Shown: piece after piece, positions 1 through 7,631 of the stretch
Layout: each line of letters begins with the position of its first letter
How positions within the stretch are numbered: position 1 is the first letter of the stretch
Origin: Microbacterium sp. BH-3-3-3
GTDB lineage: Bacteria > Actinomycetota > Actinomycetes > Actinomycetales > Microbacteriaceae
Assembly: GCF_007679045.1 (NCBI RefSeq)
Contig: NZ_VEFS01000001.1
Location: forward strand, 970,706 to 1,034,705
Direction: 5' to 3'
Length of the DNA stretch: 64,000 nucleotides
Translations under genes and position numbers: made by a program
The notes under the pieces: model-generated
Databases searched by the model: none
Told to the model about the DNA's origin: nothing
Seen by the model: the letters and a program-made list of their open reading frames with translations, nothing else

Positions 1-213
1 CGACAGCTCGACGGCCTCGCCGAGCTGCCCGTCGCGCACGAGCAGGTTCACGGCCCACGCGGCCACCGTGGGCTTGCGCAGCTTCGCGATGCGTCGGCCC
101 ACCGCCCCCGACTCCGCAGCGGCACGTTCGTTGCGCGCCGCGGTGAAGCGCGCCGGCGGCAGCGCGAGCAGCTCTGCGGCGACCTCGTCGAGGCGGGCGG
201 CGTCGTCGCTCAT
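1..213 (-). CDS. Conserved hypothetical protein, N-terminal part
   Basis: The first 71 codons of a gene that runs off the left edge of the window. The chain opens MSDDAARLDEVAAELLALPP and continues with a basic stretch (RRIAKLRKPT) followed by AAWAVNLLVRDG. This opening resembles actinobacterial conserved hypothetical proteins of unknown function with alanine-rich helical bodies; the comparison is from memory. No signal peptide, membrane segment or catalytic motif is visible in this part. It lies downstream of the alarmone synthetase on the same strand, 45 bases away. No function can be given. Confidence 0.6.
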   Translation of the reverse strand, partial: MSDDAARLDEVAAELLALPPARFTAARNERAAAESGAVGRRIAKLRKPTVAAWAVNLLVRDGQLGEAVELS

Positions 214-258
214 CCCTCCATTGTGACCACCGCGGCCCGCCCGGGCCACTCGATGCCC

Positions 259-936
259 TCAGAGGGAGACGACTCCCGGCCGCGGCCCCCGGATCTCGCG
301 GTGCAGGCGCTCCATGCGGTGATCGAGTTCTGCCGCGATGTCGGCGGCGTCCTTCAGCTCGTCGAGGAGGTCGGAGGGGACGAGCCGGTCGTACTTGTAG
401 TAGATCTTGTGCTCGAGGCTCGCCCAGAAGTCCATCGCGATCGTGCGGAACTGCACCTCGACGGGCACGTCCACCCTGCCGGTCGACAGGAACACGGGCA
501 CCTCGACGATCACGTGCAGACTCTTGTAGCCGTTCGCCTTCGGCTGGGCGATGTAGTCCTTCACGTCGCGGACGGTGATGTCGTCCTGCTGGGTGAGCAG
601 GTCGGAGAGCCGGTAGGCGTCGTCGATGAAGCTGCACGTGACCCGGATGCCGGCGATGTCGGTGATCGTCGACCTGATCGACGCGAAGTCGGTGTCGATG
701 CCCTTGCGGCGCACCTTGTCGACGAGACTGTCGGGCGACTTCACCCGGCTCGAGACGTGCTCGATCGGGTTGTAGGCGTGCATCTCCTGGAACTCTTCGC
801 GCAGGATCGAGATCTTCGTCTCGACCTCGGCGAGCCCGAAGCGGTACTCCATGAGGAACCGCTGGAACTCGTCGCGCATCGCGCGCAGCGCGGCCCCCGA
901 AACGGTGATCTGCTGATCGTCCAGCGGGTCAGACAT
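259..936 (-). CDS. Small alarmone synthetase (RelA/SpoT-domain GTP pyrophosphokinase)
   Basis: A 225-residue protein with a single (p)ppGpp synthetase domain and no hydrolase, TGS or ACT domain, the size and layout of the RelQ/RelP small alarmone synthetases. It would transfer pyrophosphate from ATP to GDP or GTP to make the stringent-response alarmone. Visible landmarks are YNPIEHVSSRVK (residues 55-66), DIAGIRV (93-99), DYIAQPKANGYKSLH (127-141) and VEVQFRT (159-165), which is the usual E-V-Q-x-R-T nucleotide-site motif. A predicted coiled helix near residues 25-52 precedes the domain. It stands alone, with a leaderless-type promoter immediately upstream. Family assignment is firm; whether it favours GDP, GTP or GMP is not known from sequence. 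Confidence 0.93.
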   Translation of the reverse strand: MSDPLDDQQITVSGAALRAMRDEFQRFLMEYRFGLAEVETKISILREEFQEMHAYNPIEHVSSRVKSPDSLVDKVRRKGIDTDFASIRSTITDIAGIRVTCSFIDDAYRLSDLLTQQDDITVRDVKDYIAQPKANGYKSLHVIVEVPVFLSTGRVDVPVEVQFRTIAMDFWASLEHKIYYKYDRLVPSDLLDELKDAADIAAELDHRMERLHREIRGPRPGVVSL

Positions 937-942
937 GATCCG

Positions 943-948
943 ACCGTA
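943..948 (-). promoter_or_regulatory. Leaderless -10 hexamer TACGGT of the alarmone synthetase
   Basis: TACGGT is separated from the ATG at 936 by exactly six bases and there is no Shine-Dalgarno sequence. The transcript should begin at or next to the A of the start codon. No clear -35 box is visible. Confidence 0.55.
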
Positions 949-978
949 ACCAGCAGCGCTACGAGGTCGCTGGGAGCC

Positions 979-1122
979 TCACGCTCGCGGCGGCGCGGGA
1001 GCACGCGGAACGAGCTCGCCGTCGACGACGTCGATCGCGGTCAGACCGTCGAAGACGTCGGGAAGATCGTCGTCGTGGCCATCCGCAGGTTCAGGGTGCC
1101 AGGGATTCGGGGGAGATGTCAC
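979..1122 (-). CDS. Small acidic hypothetical protein (47 aa)
   Basis: A GTG start at 1122 is preceded by a strong Shine-Dalgarno run (GGAAGGAGGG, six bases away), which is the main reason to call this short frame. The product is 47 residues, begins MTSPPNPWHPEPADGHDDD, is acidic and proline-rich, and has no membrane segment. It lies just upstream of the alarmone synthetase on the same strand but is separated from it by that gene's own promoter. I do not recognise a family. Confidence 0.5.
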   Translation of the reverse strand: MTSPPNPWHPEPADGHDDDLPDVFDGLTAIDVVDGELVPRAPAPPRA

Positions 1123-1227
1123 GGCGCCCTCCTTCCGTGCATTCCCCTCACGATGACACGCCCGGGGTGCACGACCCCCGCCCTTGACACTCGCCGACGC
1201 CCCGCGTACCCCCCGGGTGTCCTGGCG

Positions 1228-1233
1228 TATCGT
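1228..1233 (+). promoter_or_regulatory. Leaderless -10 hexamer TATCGT, first DUF7882-like gene
   Basis: TATCGT lies seven bases before the ATG at 1241 with no ribosome binding site between. The two paralogous genes that follow have the same hexamer-to-start spacing, which supports both the promoter and the chosen start. Confidence 0.55.
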
Positions 1234-1240
1234 GGGCCGC

Positions 1241-1567
1241 ATGGGGACCATTCACTACGGCGGCAGCGGCACGATCGTGCACATCGAAGACCGCGCCCTC
1301 GCGCACCTCAAGGTCGTGATCTCCACCAAGCTGCGTCGCGGTGAGAGCTTCACGCTGTCGTGGCGTCACCGCGACGACGAGGAACGCGGCCGCAGCACGC
1401 TGTGGCTGCACCCGGCGATCCCGCTGCGCTTCGTCTTCGACGACGCCGAGCCGACGATGCTCAGCCGCGAGTGGATCGAGCGCCTGGCCGATTCGGCCAA
1501 CTCCTCGGGCGGCATCATGCTCGTGCCCGAAGACATCACCCCGGCCGAAGAAGCCGAGAAGCACTGA
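1241..1567 (+). CDS. DUF7882-like small protein, paralogue 1 (108 aa)
   Basis: The first of three adjacent paralogues. Shared blocks are an N-terminal MGT(I/L)xYG, then (I)EDRALAHLKVVI, TKLRRGESFTLSW, RSTLWLHPAIPLRFVF and a C-terminal LADSANSSGG followed by an acidic tail. I believe this is the Microbacteriaceae family now named DUF7882; short members are often mislabelled ATP-dependent DNA ligase in databases, for which I see no support because there is no ligase KxDG motif. No signal peptide or membrane segment is present, so it should be cytoplasmic. A longer frame exists upstream, but the start at 1241 matches the start of paralogue 3 and the leaderless promoter. Function unknown. Confidence 0.75.
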   Translation: MGTIHYGGSGTIVHIEDRALAHLKVVISTKLRRGESFTLSWRHRDDEERGRSTLWLHPAIPLRFVFDDAEPTMLSREWIERLADSANSSGGIMLVPEDITPAEEAEKH

Positions 1568-1573
1568 GGCGGA

Positions 1574-1891
1574 TCAGCCCTCTTCGACGAGGGCGTCTTC
1601 GCTCGGTTCGGGAGTGATCGCCAGCCCATTGGGGCCGGATGCCGCGAGCATGAGGTCTTCGACCCACACGCGGTTGATGCGCGGCTGGCGGCTGCCGTAG
1701 AAGTGGAACTGGATGGGCACCGAGGGGTGCATCCAGAAGCTGCGACGCCCGCTGCCGTCTCCGACCTCGACGTCGAACATGAACGACTCCGACCGGCGCA
1801 GCTTGTTCATCACGACGATGCGCAGGTGCGCGAGCGTGCGGTCATCGATGTCGACCGCATTGGCGACGGTGTCGTAGATGAATCTGCCCAT
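1574..1891 (-). CDS. DUF7882-like small protein, paralogue 2 (105 aa)
   Basis: The divergent member of the trio, convergent with paralogue 1 (six bases between stop codons). It keeps IDDRTLAHLRIVV, NKLRRSESF, WMHPSVPIQFHF and a C-terminal ASGPNGLAITPEP, aligning along its whole length with the neighbours but at clearly lower identity. A tyrosine/aromatic-rich centre (FHFYGSRQPRINRVW) replaces the FVFDEPEP block of the other two. The start at 1891 is preferred over an ATG two codons earlier because it places TAGGCT seven bases upstream and gives the family's MG opening. Role unknown. Confidence 0.72.
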   Translation of the reverse strand: MGRFIYDTVANAVDIDDRTLAHLRIVVMNKLRRSESFMFDVEVGDGSGRRSFWMHPSVPIQFHFYGSRQPRINRVWVEDLMLAASGPNGLAITPEPSEDALVEEG

Positions 1892-1898
1892 GCGCACG

Positions 1899-1904
1899 AG
1901 CCTA
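1899..1904 (-). promoter_or_regulatory. Leaderless -10 hexamer TAGGCT, second DUF7882-like gene
   Basis: TAGGCT is seven bases before the ATG at 1891 on the minus strand, the same geometry as the other two members of the trio; no ribosome binding site lies between. Confidence 0.5.
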
Positions 1905-2003
1905 TCCGAGGAACGCAGATGGGACCGCTTCCGCGGAACGACCCGTCATTGCCACGTCACCGGACGCGAATCAACCCCCGCGATCGGCCCTCGAGGTCGC
2001 GAC

Positions 2004-2009
2004 TACCGT
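2004..2009 (+). promoter_or_regulatory. Leaderless -10 hexamer TACCGT, third DUF7882-like gene
   Basis: TACCGT lies seven bases before the GTG at 2017. The conserved spacing across the three paralogues suggests that the promoter was duplicated along with the gene. Confidence 0.5.
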
Positions 2010-2016
2010 TGCGGGT

Positions 2017-2328
2017 GTGGGAACGCTCTACTACGGCGACGTCGCGACGCCGATCGAGATCGAAGACCGCGCCCTCGCGCACGTCAAGGTCGTCATCGCC
2101 ACCAAGCTCCGCCGCGGCGAGAGCTTCACCCTGTCGTGGACGCACGGGCCCGACCAGGAGGTCGGCCGCAGCACCGTGTGGCTGCATCCGTCGATCCCGC
2201 TGCGGTTCGTGTTCGACGAGCCCGAGCCTGCTCTCCTGAGCCGTTCGTGGATCGAAGCCCTCGCCACCTCGGCCAACTCCTCGGGCGGTCTTCTGATCGT
2301 GCCCGAGCCCGAGCACCCCGGGTCGTGA
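2017..2328 (+). CDS. DUF7882-like small protein, paralogue 3 (103 aa)
   Basis: Close relative of paralogue 1: both contain IEDRALAH(L/V)KVVI, TKLRRGESFTLSW, RST(L/V)WLHP(A/S)IPLRFVFD and SANSSGG. The GTG start gives a chain opening MGTLYYGD, matching the family. The protein is soluble-looking with a beta-rich pattern and a short proline- and glutamate-rich tail. Its stop codon is one base from the stop of the convergent gene on the other strand. The higher identity to paralogue 1 than to paralogue 2 indicates a recent duplication. Function unknown. Confidence 0.75.
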   Translation: MGTLYYGDVATPIEIEDRALAHVKVVIATKLRRGESFTLSWTHGPDQEVGRSTVWLHPSIPLRFVFDEPEPALLSRSWIEALATSANSSGGLLIVPEPEHPGS

Positions 2329-2329
2329 C

Positions 2330-2593
2330 TCAGACGAGCGGCGGACCGAGGATCTCCCGGGCCCCGTCTTCGACGGCGGTCGGCACCACGAGCGGACGCC
2401 CGGCCGAGAAGGCCTCCCACTCGCGCAGCACGATCGCCTCGATACGGCCGGGATCTTCGTCGGGGTAGTCCGCGCGCAGGCGACCGAGGACCTCGCGGAA
2501 CGGAGCGACCAGCACGCCGTCGACCTCGCGGACGACGTCGCTCGAGCGCGCAGAGATCACCGCATCGCGTGAATCGTCGTCCATGTCCCCCAT
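2330..2593 (-). CDS. Small protein with a three-helix-bundle-type domain (about 87 aa)
   Basis: The chain contains PFREVLGRLRADYPDEDPGRIEAIVLREWEAF cut by short loops, a helix-turn-helix-like pattern that resembles the actinobacterial three-helix bundle dimerization domain family (a leucine-rich helix, an FP/YP-x-E-D turn, then a helix with VxxEW). It is acidic with no membrane segment. The start is uncertain: an ATG at 2593, another at 2584 with a too-close GGGGG, and a GTG at 2611 are all possible. Function of the family is not known to me. Confidence 0.55.
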   Translation of the reverse strand: MGDMDDDSRDAVISARSSDVVREVDGVLVAPFREVLGRLRADYPDEDPGRIEAIVLREWEAFSAGRPLVVPTAVEDGAREILGPPLV

Positions 2594-2674
2594 GGTTTCA
2601 CGCGCTGTCACGCCCGCCTAATGCTGCGGGGGAAAGAAGGCCGCCTAGCTACTCGCCTCGTTCGCGATCGGGGT

Positions 2675-3202
2675 TCAGGGGGCGACGTCGACCTCGACCG
2701 GGTGCGGGTCGACCTGGTCCACGGCATCCTGCAGGCGCCCGAGGCACGCGATGACCGCGGCACTGTCTTCGGGCGACATGTCGACGACGGCCGACATCAT
2801 GCGGGCGTGCATGTCGCCCAGCGTGGCCCGCACCTCGTCGTCGCTCTCGGCCGTGGCCACGATGAAGATGCTGCGGCGGTCGGTGGGATGCGGCACGCGC
2901 GTGACGTGTCCGGTCTTCTCGAGTCGGTCGACGATCGCGGTGGTGGACGCCGTGGAGACGCCCAGGTAACGGGTGAGCTCGCTCGGCGAGACCTGTCGGT
3001 TCTGGCCGGCGGCCCTCAGCAGGTAGCGCAGCACGAGCAGCTCGTTCTCGCCCATCGACATCGATTCGCGCGTGCGACGACGCATCGCCACCTCGGCGGC
3101 GCGGTACACGCGGAAGGCCTGGAGCACGTCGACCGCGCGACGGCGGCGATCCTCTTCACTCGCGCCGTACCAATAGCGCGACGCTTCCGACCCGTTTTCC
3201 AC
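2675..3202 (-). CDS. MarR-family transcriptional regulator
   Basis: A 175-residue winged-helix protein. The recognition region covers SPSELTRYLGVSTASTTAIVDRLEKTGHV followed by the wing PHPTDRRSIF, with the D-R-R signature of MarR proteins. Flanking helices would form the dimer interface. It is divergent from a second MarR gene, and the two probably share control of the 138 bases between them. It starts with GTG six bases after TAGGAT (3209-3214), so it is probably leaderless. No adjacent transporter or enzyme reveals its ligand; the nearest possible targets are itself and the divergent regulator. Confidence 0.85.
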   Translation of the reverse strand: MENGSEASRYWYGASEEDRRRRAVDVLQAFRVYRAAEVAMRRRTRESMSMGENELLVLRYLLRAAGQNRQVSPSELTRYLGVSTASTTAIVDRLEKTGHVTRVPHPTDRRSIFIVATAESDDEVRATLGDMHARMMSAVVDMSPEDSAAVIACLGRLQDAVDQVDPHPVEVDVAP

Positions 3203-3340
3203 CTGGGCATCCTATGTCAGAGCCGCTCGTCCAGCCCCCTGCCCCTGCGGTTGATCGACAGGTAGCATGGCGGAATACAACAGTCGCCTACTTGATCGGG
3301 TTCGAAACCACTAGATCACCGAGACACCTGAGGAGGAGAG
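3203..3340. promoter_or_regulatory. Divergent promoter region between two MarR genes
   Basis: For the leftward gene, TAGGAT (3209-3214 on the minus strand) is six bases from its GTG. The rightward gene has a strong GAGGAGGAG ribosome binding site. Between them, around 3299-3309, lies the near-palindrome GGTTCGAAACC, flanked by GATC on both sides; this could be a MarR operator, but that is a guess from symmetry only. Confidence 0.35.
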
Positions 3341-3829
3341 ATGCGACACACGGCCTCCGCCGACGACGTGGTCAGAGCGCTCAACGACCTCACCGACTCG
3401 GGCATCGCTTCGGAGCGAGCGGCGCTGAACTCCCTGGGCATCGGCCCCAACGACGCGAAGGTGCTGCGCTTCCTGCTGCAGCGTTCCCCCGACGACGAAC
3501 CCGTCACCCCTCGTCTGCTCGCCTCGATGCTCGGCATCTCGTCGGCGGCGACCACGGCGCTCATCGACCGCCTCGCCGACGCCGGCTGGGTCGCGCGCGA
3601 GCCGTACCCCGGCGACCGCCGGTCGATCGTCGTCCGCGAGACCATCGACCCCTCATCCCCCGCCCGCCGTGTGCTGTCGGTGCGTCGTTCCTCCGCCGTG
3701 GCCGCGGCGGCGCGCCTCGGCCCCGCCGAACGCCGCGTGGTCGCCGACTTCCTCGACGACATCGCGCGCGGAGAGCAGCAGGACATCGACGACATCTCCG
3801 CAGACGAAGAAGCGTCCCGCACGACCTGA
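3341..3829 (+). CDS. MarR-family transcriptional regulator
   Basis: A 162-residue MarR protein with the winged helix at PRLLASMLGISSAATTALIDRLADAGWV and wing EPYPGDRRSIVV. Its start at 3341 follows GAGGAGGAG, so unlike its divergent partner it has a translated leader. The two share the spacing and the ATTALIDRL-type recognition helix and are likely distant duplicates. The C-terminal dimerization part is short and alanine-rich. No linked enzyme or efflux pump shows what it controls. Confidence 0.85.
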   Translation: MRHTASADDVVRALNDLTDSGIASERAALNSLGIGPNDAKVLRFLLQRSPDDEPVTPRLLASMLGISSAATTALIDRLADAGWVAREPYPGDRRSIVVRETIDPSSPARRVLSVRRSSAVAAAARLGPAERRVVADFLDDIARGEQQDIDDISADEEASRTT

Positions 3830-3868
3830 TCCGGTCGCGGGGACGCCTCGTCGTTCAGGGGGTGAGGG

Positions 3869-4108
3869 TCACTCGGTGGAGCGGCCGGTTTCGCCCTGCA
3901 GACGCTCGATCTGCTCGGATGCCTCGGCCTTGGTGAGGTCGGCGGAGATCTCCTCTCCGGCCTGACGGGCGAGGGTGTCGAGGTAGCTGGCCTGCGGCGC
4001 GGTCATCGGCTCGTCACCGGTGACCCAGTCCGACGGGTCCTTCTCTGCGGGGTTGTCGCCCTCTCGCTGTGCGCCGAGGGTCTCGTGTTCACGGGAAGTA
4101 TCGCTCAT
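3869..4108 (-). CDS. DUF3072 domain-containing protein (79 aa)
   Basis: The C-terminal half reads PMTAPQASYLDTLARQAGEE then ADLTKAEASEQIERLQ, the characteristic DUF3072 pattern (PMT-x2-Q-x-SYL, then LT-K-A-E-A-S-x2-I). The N-terminal half is polar and probably disordered. Small, acidic and cytoplasmic; its function is unknown. It is convergent with the MarR gene to its left and divergent from the hydrolase, and has a leaderless-type promoter. Confidence 0.85.
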   Translation of the reverse strand: MSDTSREHETLGAQREGDNPAEKDPSDWVTGDEPMTAPQASYLDTLARQAGEEISADLTKAEASEQIERLQGETGRSTE

Positions 4109-4114
4109 GCAGGA

Positions 4115-4120
4115 AGGCTA
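4115..4120 (-). promoter_or_regulatory. Leaderless -10 hexamer TAGCCT of the DUF3072 gene
   Basis: TAGCCT is six bases from the ATG at 4108 on the minus strand, with no Shine-Dalgarno sequence. Confidence 0.55.
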
Positions 4121-4186
4121 GGCCGCACCTGCGACGTCGGGTCCGGGATTGACAGCGGATGCCGTGGCGTACGGCATCCTGGATCG

Positions 4187-5149
4187 ATGGCCGACTCCTC
4201 CTCCATCGACGTGCAGGTCGAGACGCACCGGCGGGGCGCGGTCCGCACGCGCGTCACGCGCATGTCGACCGGAGCGCGGGCGGACCGCGCCTTCGTCCTC
4301 ATCGCCGGCATCGGCGTCGCCGCGACCTATTTCGAGTTCCTCGCTCCGCTGCTCGCCGAACGCGGAGAGGTGTTCGCGCTCGATCTGCCCGGTTTCGGTG
4401 GGGTCCCGGCATCCGGAGAACAGCCCACCGCCGCGTTCTTCGCCGACCAGGTCGAGAGCGTGCTCGACCACTACGACCTCGTCGACCCCGTTCTGCTCGG
4501 CCATTCGATGGGGACGCAGGTGGTCACCGAGGTGCTCGCCCGGCGCCCCGACCTCTCGCACGCCGTCCTCGTGAGTCCGGTCGTCGACGAGGCGGAGGCC
4601 AACGCCCTCGTCCAGGCCGTGCGCTTCGTGCAGTCGACCGTGCGAGAGTCGCTGCACATCGCCCTCCTGGCCGTCTCGGCCTACCTGCTGTGCGGAGTGC
4701 TGTACTTCTTCGAGGCGCTCCCCCACATGCTCCGCTACCGCATCTCGGACCGCGTCAGCGCGGGGCACGCGCGCCTGCTCCTGCTGCGCGGCGAGTTCGA
4801 TCGCCCGTCGCCGCGGCGGTTGCACTCCCGTCTCGTCGCGCGCGCCCGCAGCGCCCGCCGATGGGAGATCGAGGGCGCCGCGCACTGCGTCGTCAACAGC
4901 CACGCGGTCGGCGTCGCGCGGCTGGTCTTCCGGCACATCGACGACGATCTGGGACCGAAGGGGCGGATGCCGGCGGCCGAAGCCGCAGTGCCGCCCGCGA
5001 CGCACGCCGACATCAGCATGGTGCTCGGAGCGGTGGCCAGTCGCCTCGCCGAATGGATCAGCGCCGCCCGCAAGGACGAGAACGGCGTGGAGCGCGCCAA
5101 GGCCCGTCACGCCCGGGTGCTCTGGAGGGCCTACCGCCCGAAGGGGTGA
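4187..5149 (+). CDS. Alpha/beta hydrolase
   Basis: A 320-residue alpha/beta-hydrolase-fold protein. The nucleophile elbow is GHSMG with Ser107; the likely acid is Asp205 (RGEFD) and the base His233 (GAAHCVV). The oxyanion segment LIAGIG is at 39-44. A hydrophobic insertion at about 157-176 (ALLAVSAYLLCGVLYFFEA) could be a lid or a membrane-associating helix. The C-terminal 75 residues extend beyond the fold and are basic. The start at 4187 is chosen because it opens directly before the fold and has CATCCT six bases upstream, a weak leaderless promoter. Substrate unknown. It precedes the FUSC gene by about 98 bases on the same strand. Confidence 0.82.
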   Translation: MADSSSIDVQVETHRRGAVRTRVTRMSTGARADRAFVLIAGIGVAATYFEFLAPLLAERGEVFALDLPGFGGVPASGEQPTAAFFADQVESVLDHYDLVDPVLLGHSMGTQVVTEVLARRPDLSHAVLVSPVVDEAEANALVQAVRFVQSTVRESLHIALLAVSAYLLCGVLYFFEALPHMLRYRISDRVSAGHARLLLLRGEFDRPSPRRLHSRLVARARSARRWEIEGAAHCVVNSHAVGVARLVFRHIDDDLGPKGRMPAAEAAVPPATHADISMVLGAVASRLAEWISAARKDENGVERAKARHARVLWRAYRPKG

Positions 5150-5247
5150 GGGCTACCCGCCCCGTCGCGCGGCGGCAACCCCCGCGACGAGATCGGCGCG
5201 AGCACGCAGCATGGGGTGGTGTCGCCTCGCCCCCGCACGCTGTGCCT

Positions 5248-6351
5248 GTGAACGTTCCCCCCGCCCTCGACCCCCGACGGTGGTGGGCCGACGCGGTGAC
5301 CGCCGACCGCCTGCTGCTCGCCGCCAAGACGGCCGTCGCCGCCGCTCTCGCCTGGTATCTCGCGCCGTACGTGCCGTGGGCGCAGAGCGAGTACTCGTAC
5401 TACGCGCCGCTCGGGGTGCTCGTCAGCATGTATCCGACGGTCGCGCGATCGGCCTCCAGCGGCGTGCAGGCCGTGGTCGGGCTGGGGATCGGCATCGGCC
5501 TGGGGCTCGCCAGCCTCGCCGTCGTGGGACTCGGCGTCCCGCGCATCGCCGCCGTGGCCGCCGTCATCCTGATCGGCGTGCTCCTCGCCGGGGTCCGCGC
5601 CCTCGGCGTGGGCCGCGACTGGGTGGCCATCGCCGGGCTCTTCGTGCTGCTGCTGGGCGGCGCCGACCCCGACGGCTACTCCGTGTCGTACCTCGTCACC
5701 ATGGCGTTCGGCGTCGTTGTCGGCGTGATCGTGAACCTCGTCGTCGTCCCGCCCCTGCGCGTGAAGCGCGCCGACGACCGCCTCGCCGAACTGCGCGACG
5801 CGCTCGCCGCGTCGCTGCGGAGCATCGCCGATTCGCTCGCCGGCCACTCGTTCGACCCCGACGCCGCCGACGAGGCCGAGGCTCGCCTGCGCGGCACCCT
5901 CGCCGACGTGCGCGAAGAGGTCGAACTGGCCGACGAGAGCCGCCGCTACAACCCGCGCGGTCGCCGGCTGCAGGCGCCGCGGGACCTCGGTCGGCGGCGC
6001 CTCGACGCCCTGACGGGCACGGCCGACGCCACGCGGGAACTCTCCGCCGCCCTCGCCGGCCTCACCAGCGGTCCCTCCGTCGACGCCAAGCTCCCCGCCG
6101 ACGCGCGCCGGGTCCTCTCCGAAGCGATCACGACGGTGGCGCACCTGGTCGAGACACCGCCCGATCCGGTCGGTACGGCCGACCAGCTGCACGCTGCCGA
6201 GGAGGCGTTGACGACCTTCACCGACCGTCTTCGCGCACTCGAGGCGCACGACGAACCCCTCGACGCCTGGGCCGCGGCCGTGAGCCTTCGCCGCGTGATC
6301 GCGGCGTGCGGGCCGTTCTCCGATCCGGATGCCGACACCGGGGCGCACTGA
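5248..6351 (+). CDS. FUSC-family inner-membrane protein, putative aromatic acid exporter
   Basis: A 367-residue protein whose first 170 residues hold about five or six membrane segments, including AAKTAVAAALAWYLAPYVP, a long glycine-rich pair around VVGLGIGIGLGLASLAVVGLG, and a last one before VVPPLRVKRADD. The remaining 200 residues are soluble, helical and rich in Arg, Asp and Ala, as in half-length FUSC/aromatic-acid-exporter proteins. The family exports aromatic carboxylic acids or related metabolites; the substrate here is not shown. GTG codons at 5242 and 5248 are both possible starts. Confidence 0.75.
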   Translation: MNVPPALDPRRWWADAVTADRLLLAAKTAVAAALAWYLAPYVPWAQSEYSYYAPLGVLVSMYPTVARSASSGVQAVVGLGIGIGLGLASLAVVGLGVPRIAAVAAVILIGVLLAGVRALGVGRDWVAIAGLFVLLLGGADPDGYSVSYLVTMAFGVVVGVIVNLVVVPPLRVKRADDRLAELRDALAASLRSIADSLAGHSFDPDAADEAEARLRGTLADVREEVELADESRRYNPRGRRLQAPRDLGRRRLDALTGTADATRELSAALAGLTSGPSVDAKLPADARRVLSEAITTVAHLVETPPDPVGTADQLHAAEEALTTFTDRLRALEAHDEPLDAWAAAVSLRRVIAACGPFSDPDADTGAH

Positions 6352-6370
6352 CCCCGCCCGCCGCCGTGGG

Positions 6371-7612
6371 TCAGAGCCGGCCGCACGCCGCGTCGAGGGC
6401 CCGATCGAGGGCGACGGCGGTGGCGCGTCGGGCCGCAGCGGGCACCGCGGCGAGGAAGCCCCCGACGAAGGTGTCGCCCAGGCCGATCGTGGTGGGTTGG
6501 GCTGTGTCGACGACGAAGGCCGCCACTCCCGTCGCGCCGAGCTCGCGCTCCGTGGCGGCGACGACCGTCTCGCCGCCGGGGTGTCGGCCCAGGCGCGCGG
6601 TGTCGTCGAGGTCGGCCGCCGTGCAGGCGTCACCGAGCCGGAAGCGCGTGGCCGCCGTGCGCACCGCGCTCTCGAGGCCCGCGCGGTGCGCGGCCGCTGC
6701 GGGGCCGACCGCGATCGCCCAGTACCGGGTGTGCACGACCAGGGCCCGTGCGGGGATCAGCGCGTGCGCGTCGGCGAGGGCGGCGCAGACATCGGCCGGC
6801 GAGAGCAGGTCGACCGGGCGGGCGAGGTACTCCTGCAGCTCGTCCTCGTTCATCCCGTAGACGTCGATGCGCTCCAGGAGGCGCTCGCGCACGAGGGCCG
6901 ACAGCTCGCGGCGGTAGAACCCCGCGTCCTCGTAGTAGACGAGGGCCTCGGGCGGGAGGCGCCGCATCGCCGCGACGAGATCGTCGAGCCGCGACGCGAG
7001 CAGAGCGGCATCCTGCATCGTGTTGAAGCCCGACACCAGGAATGCCGCCGCGTCGGCGAGGGCGTCACCGAGGCCGGCCGCGATCGCCATCTCGCGGTTC
7101 GGGGCGTCGTTCGCGAAGATGATGCGGTTCGACGTCCGCGCCGTCACCGCCCCGTCGACCAGACGCACCGTCGTCGCTTCGGGGTACTGCACGATGAGGT
7201 GCGGGTCGAGGGTGTCGTGCGTGGCCGACGAGACGATGCTCATCGACGCGGGCAGCAGACGCCGCACGTTGTCGTCGATGCTCACGAGATGCTGCACCGT
7301 GGGCACGCCGATGCGGTCGAGGGCGATCCCCGCGCGCACCCCCGTCCCGCCGAGGGTGATGGTCTTGTCGAAGTGCGCGGCGAAGGTCTCCACGATCTCC
7401 GACGACAGCACGAAGCGCTCGCCTCCCCCGCCGGTGGCGAGGAAGGCGAGCACGGTGACGACGAGCGCCCGCTCGTCGATGATCGGCGTCGTGGTGGTCA
7501 ACTCGTCGACACGGATGCCGTAGCTCTCGGCGAGGGCTGAGAGCACATCGGCATCCCACCGGATCTCGTAGTCGACGGTGCCGCCGAGTCCGAGCACGAG
7601 GTCTTCCGCCAT
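6371..7612 (-). CDS. ADP-dependent phosphofructokinase/glucokinase-family sugar kinase
   Basis: A 413-residue protein of the ribokinase-like ADP_PFK_GK family. It opens with VLGLGGTVDYEI, has GTGVRAGIALDRIGVPTVQH (glycine-rich substrate region), NRIIFANDAPNRE, MNEDEL before the nucleotide site, and the catalytic GLGDTF near residue 377 (Asp380 as the base). Bacterial members phosphorylate a sugar or sugar phosphate using ADP. It is the last gene of the ABC transporter operon, 19 bases after the aldolase, so the pair suggests phosphorylation followed by aldol cleavage. Donor (ADP or ATP) and sugar are not determined by sequence. ATG 7612 is chosen over upstream codons because it starts at the fold. 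Confidence 0.8.
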   Translation of the reverse strand: MAEDLVLGLGGTVDYEIRWDADVLSALAESYGIRVDELTTTTPIIDERALVVTVLAFLATGGGGERFVLSSEIVETFAAHFDKTITLGGTGVRAGIALDRIGVPTVQHLVSIDDNVRRLLPASMSIVSSATHDTLDPHLIVQYPEATTVRLVDGAVTARTSNRIIFANDAPNREMAIAAGLGDALADAAAFLVSGFNTMQDAALLASRLDDLVAAMRRLPPEALVYYEDAGFYRRELSALVRERLLERIDVYGMNEDELQEYLARPVDLLSPADVCAALADAHALIPARALVVHTRYWAIAVGPAAAAHRAGLESAVRTAATRFRLGDACTAADLDDTARLGRHPGGETVVAATERELGATGVAAFVVDTAQPTTIGLGDTFVGGFLAAVPAAARRATAVALDRALDAACGRL

Positions 7613-7631
7613 GACGTCGATCACCGTCCGA

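Noticed and set aside
1241-2328. ATP-dependent DNA ligase for the three small paralogues
   Set aside because: They are about 105 residues long and lack the nucleotidyltransferase KxDG motif; the label seems to be a propagated database error.
4159-6351. A 730-codon frame joining the hydrolase region to the FUSC gene
   Set aside because: The first 360 codons are arginine- and proline-rich shadow of the hydrolase in another frame; only the part from 5248 is coding.
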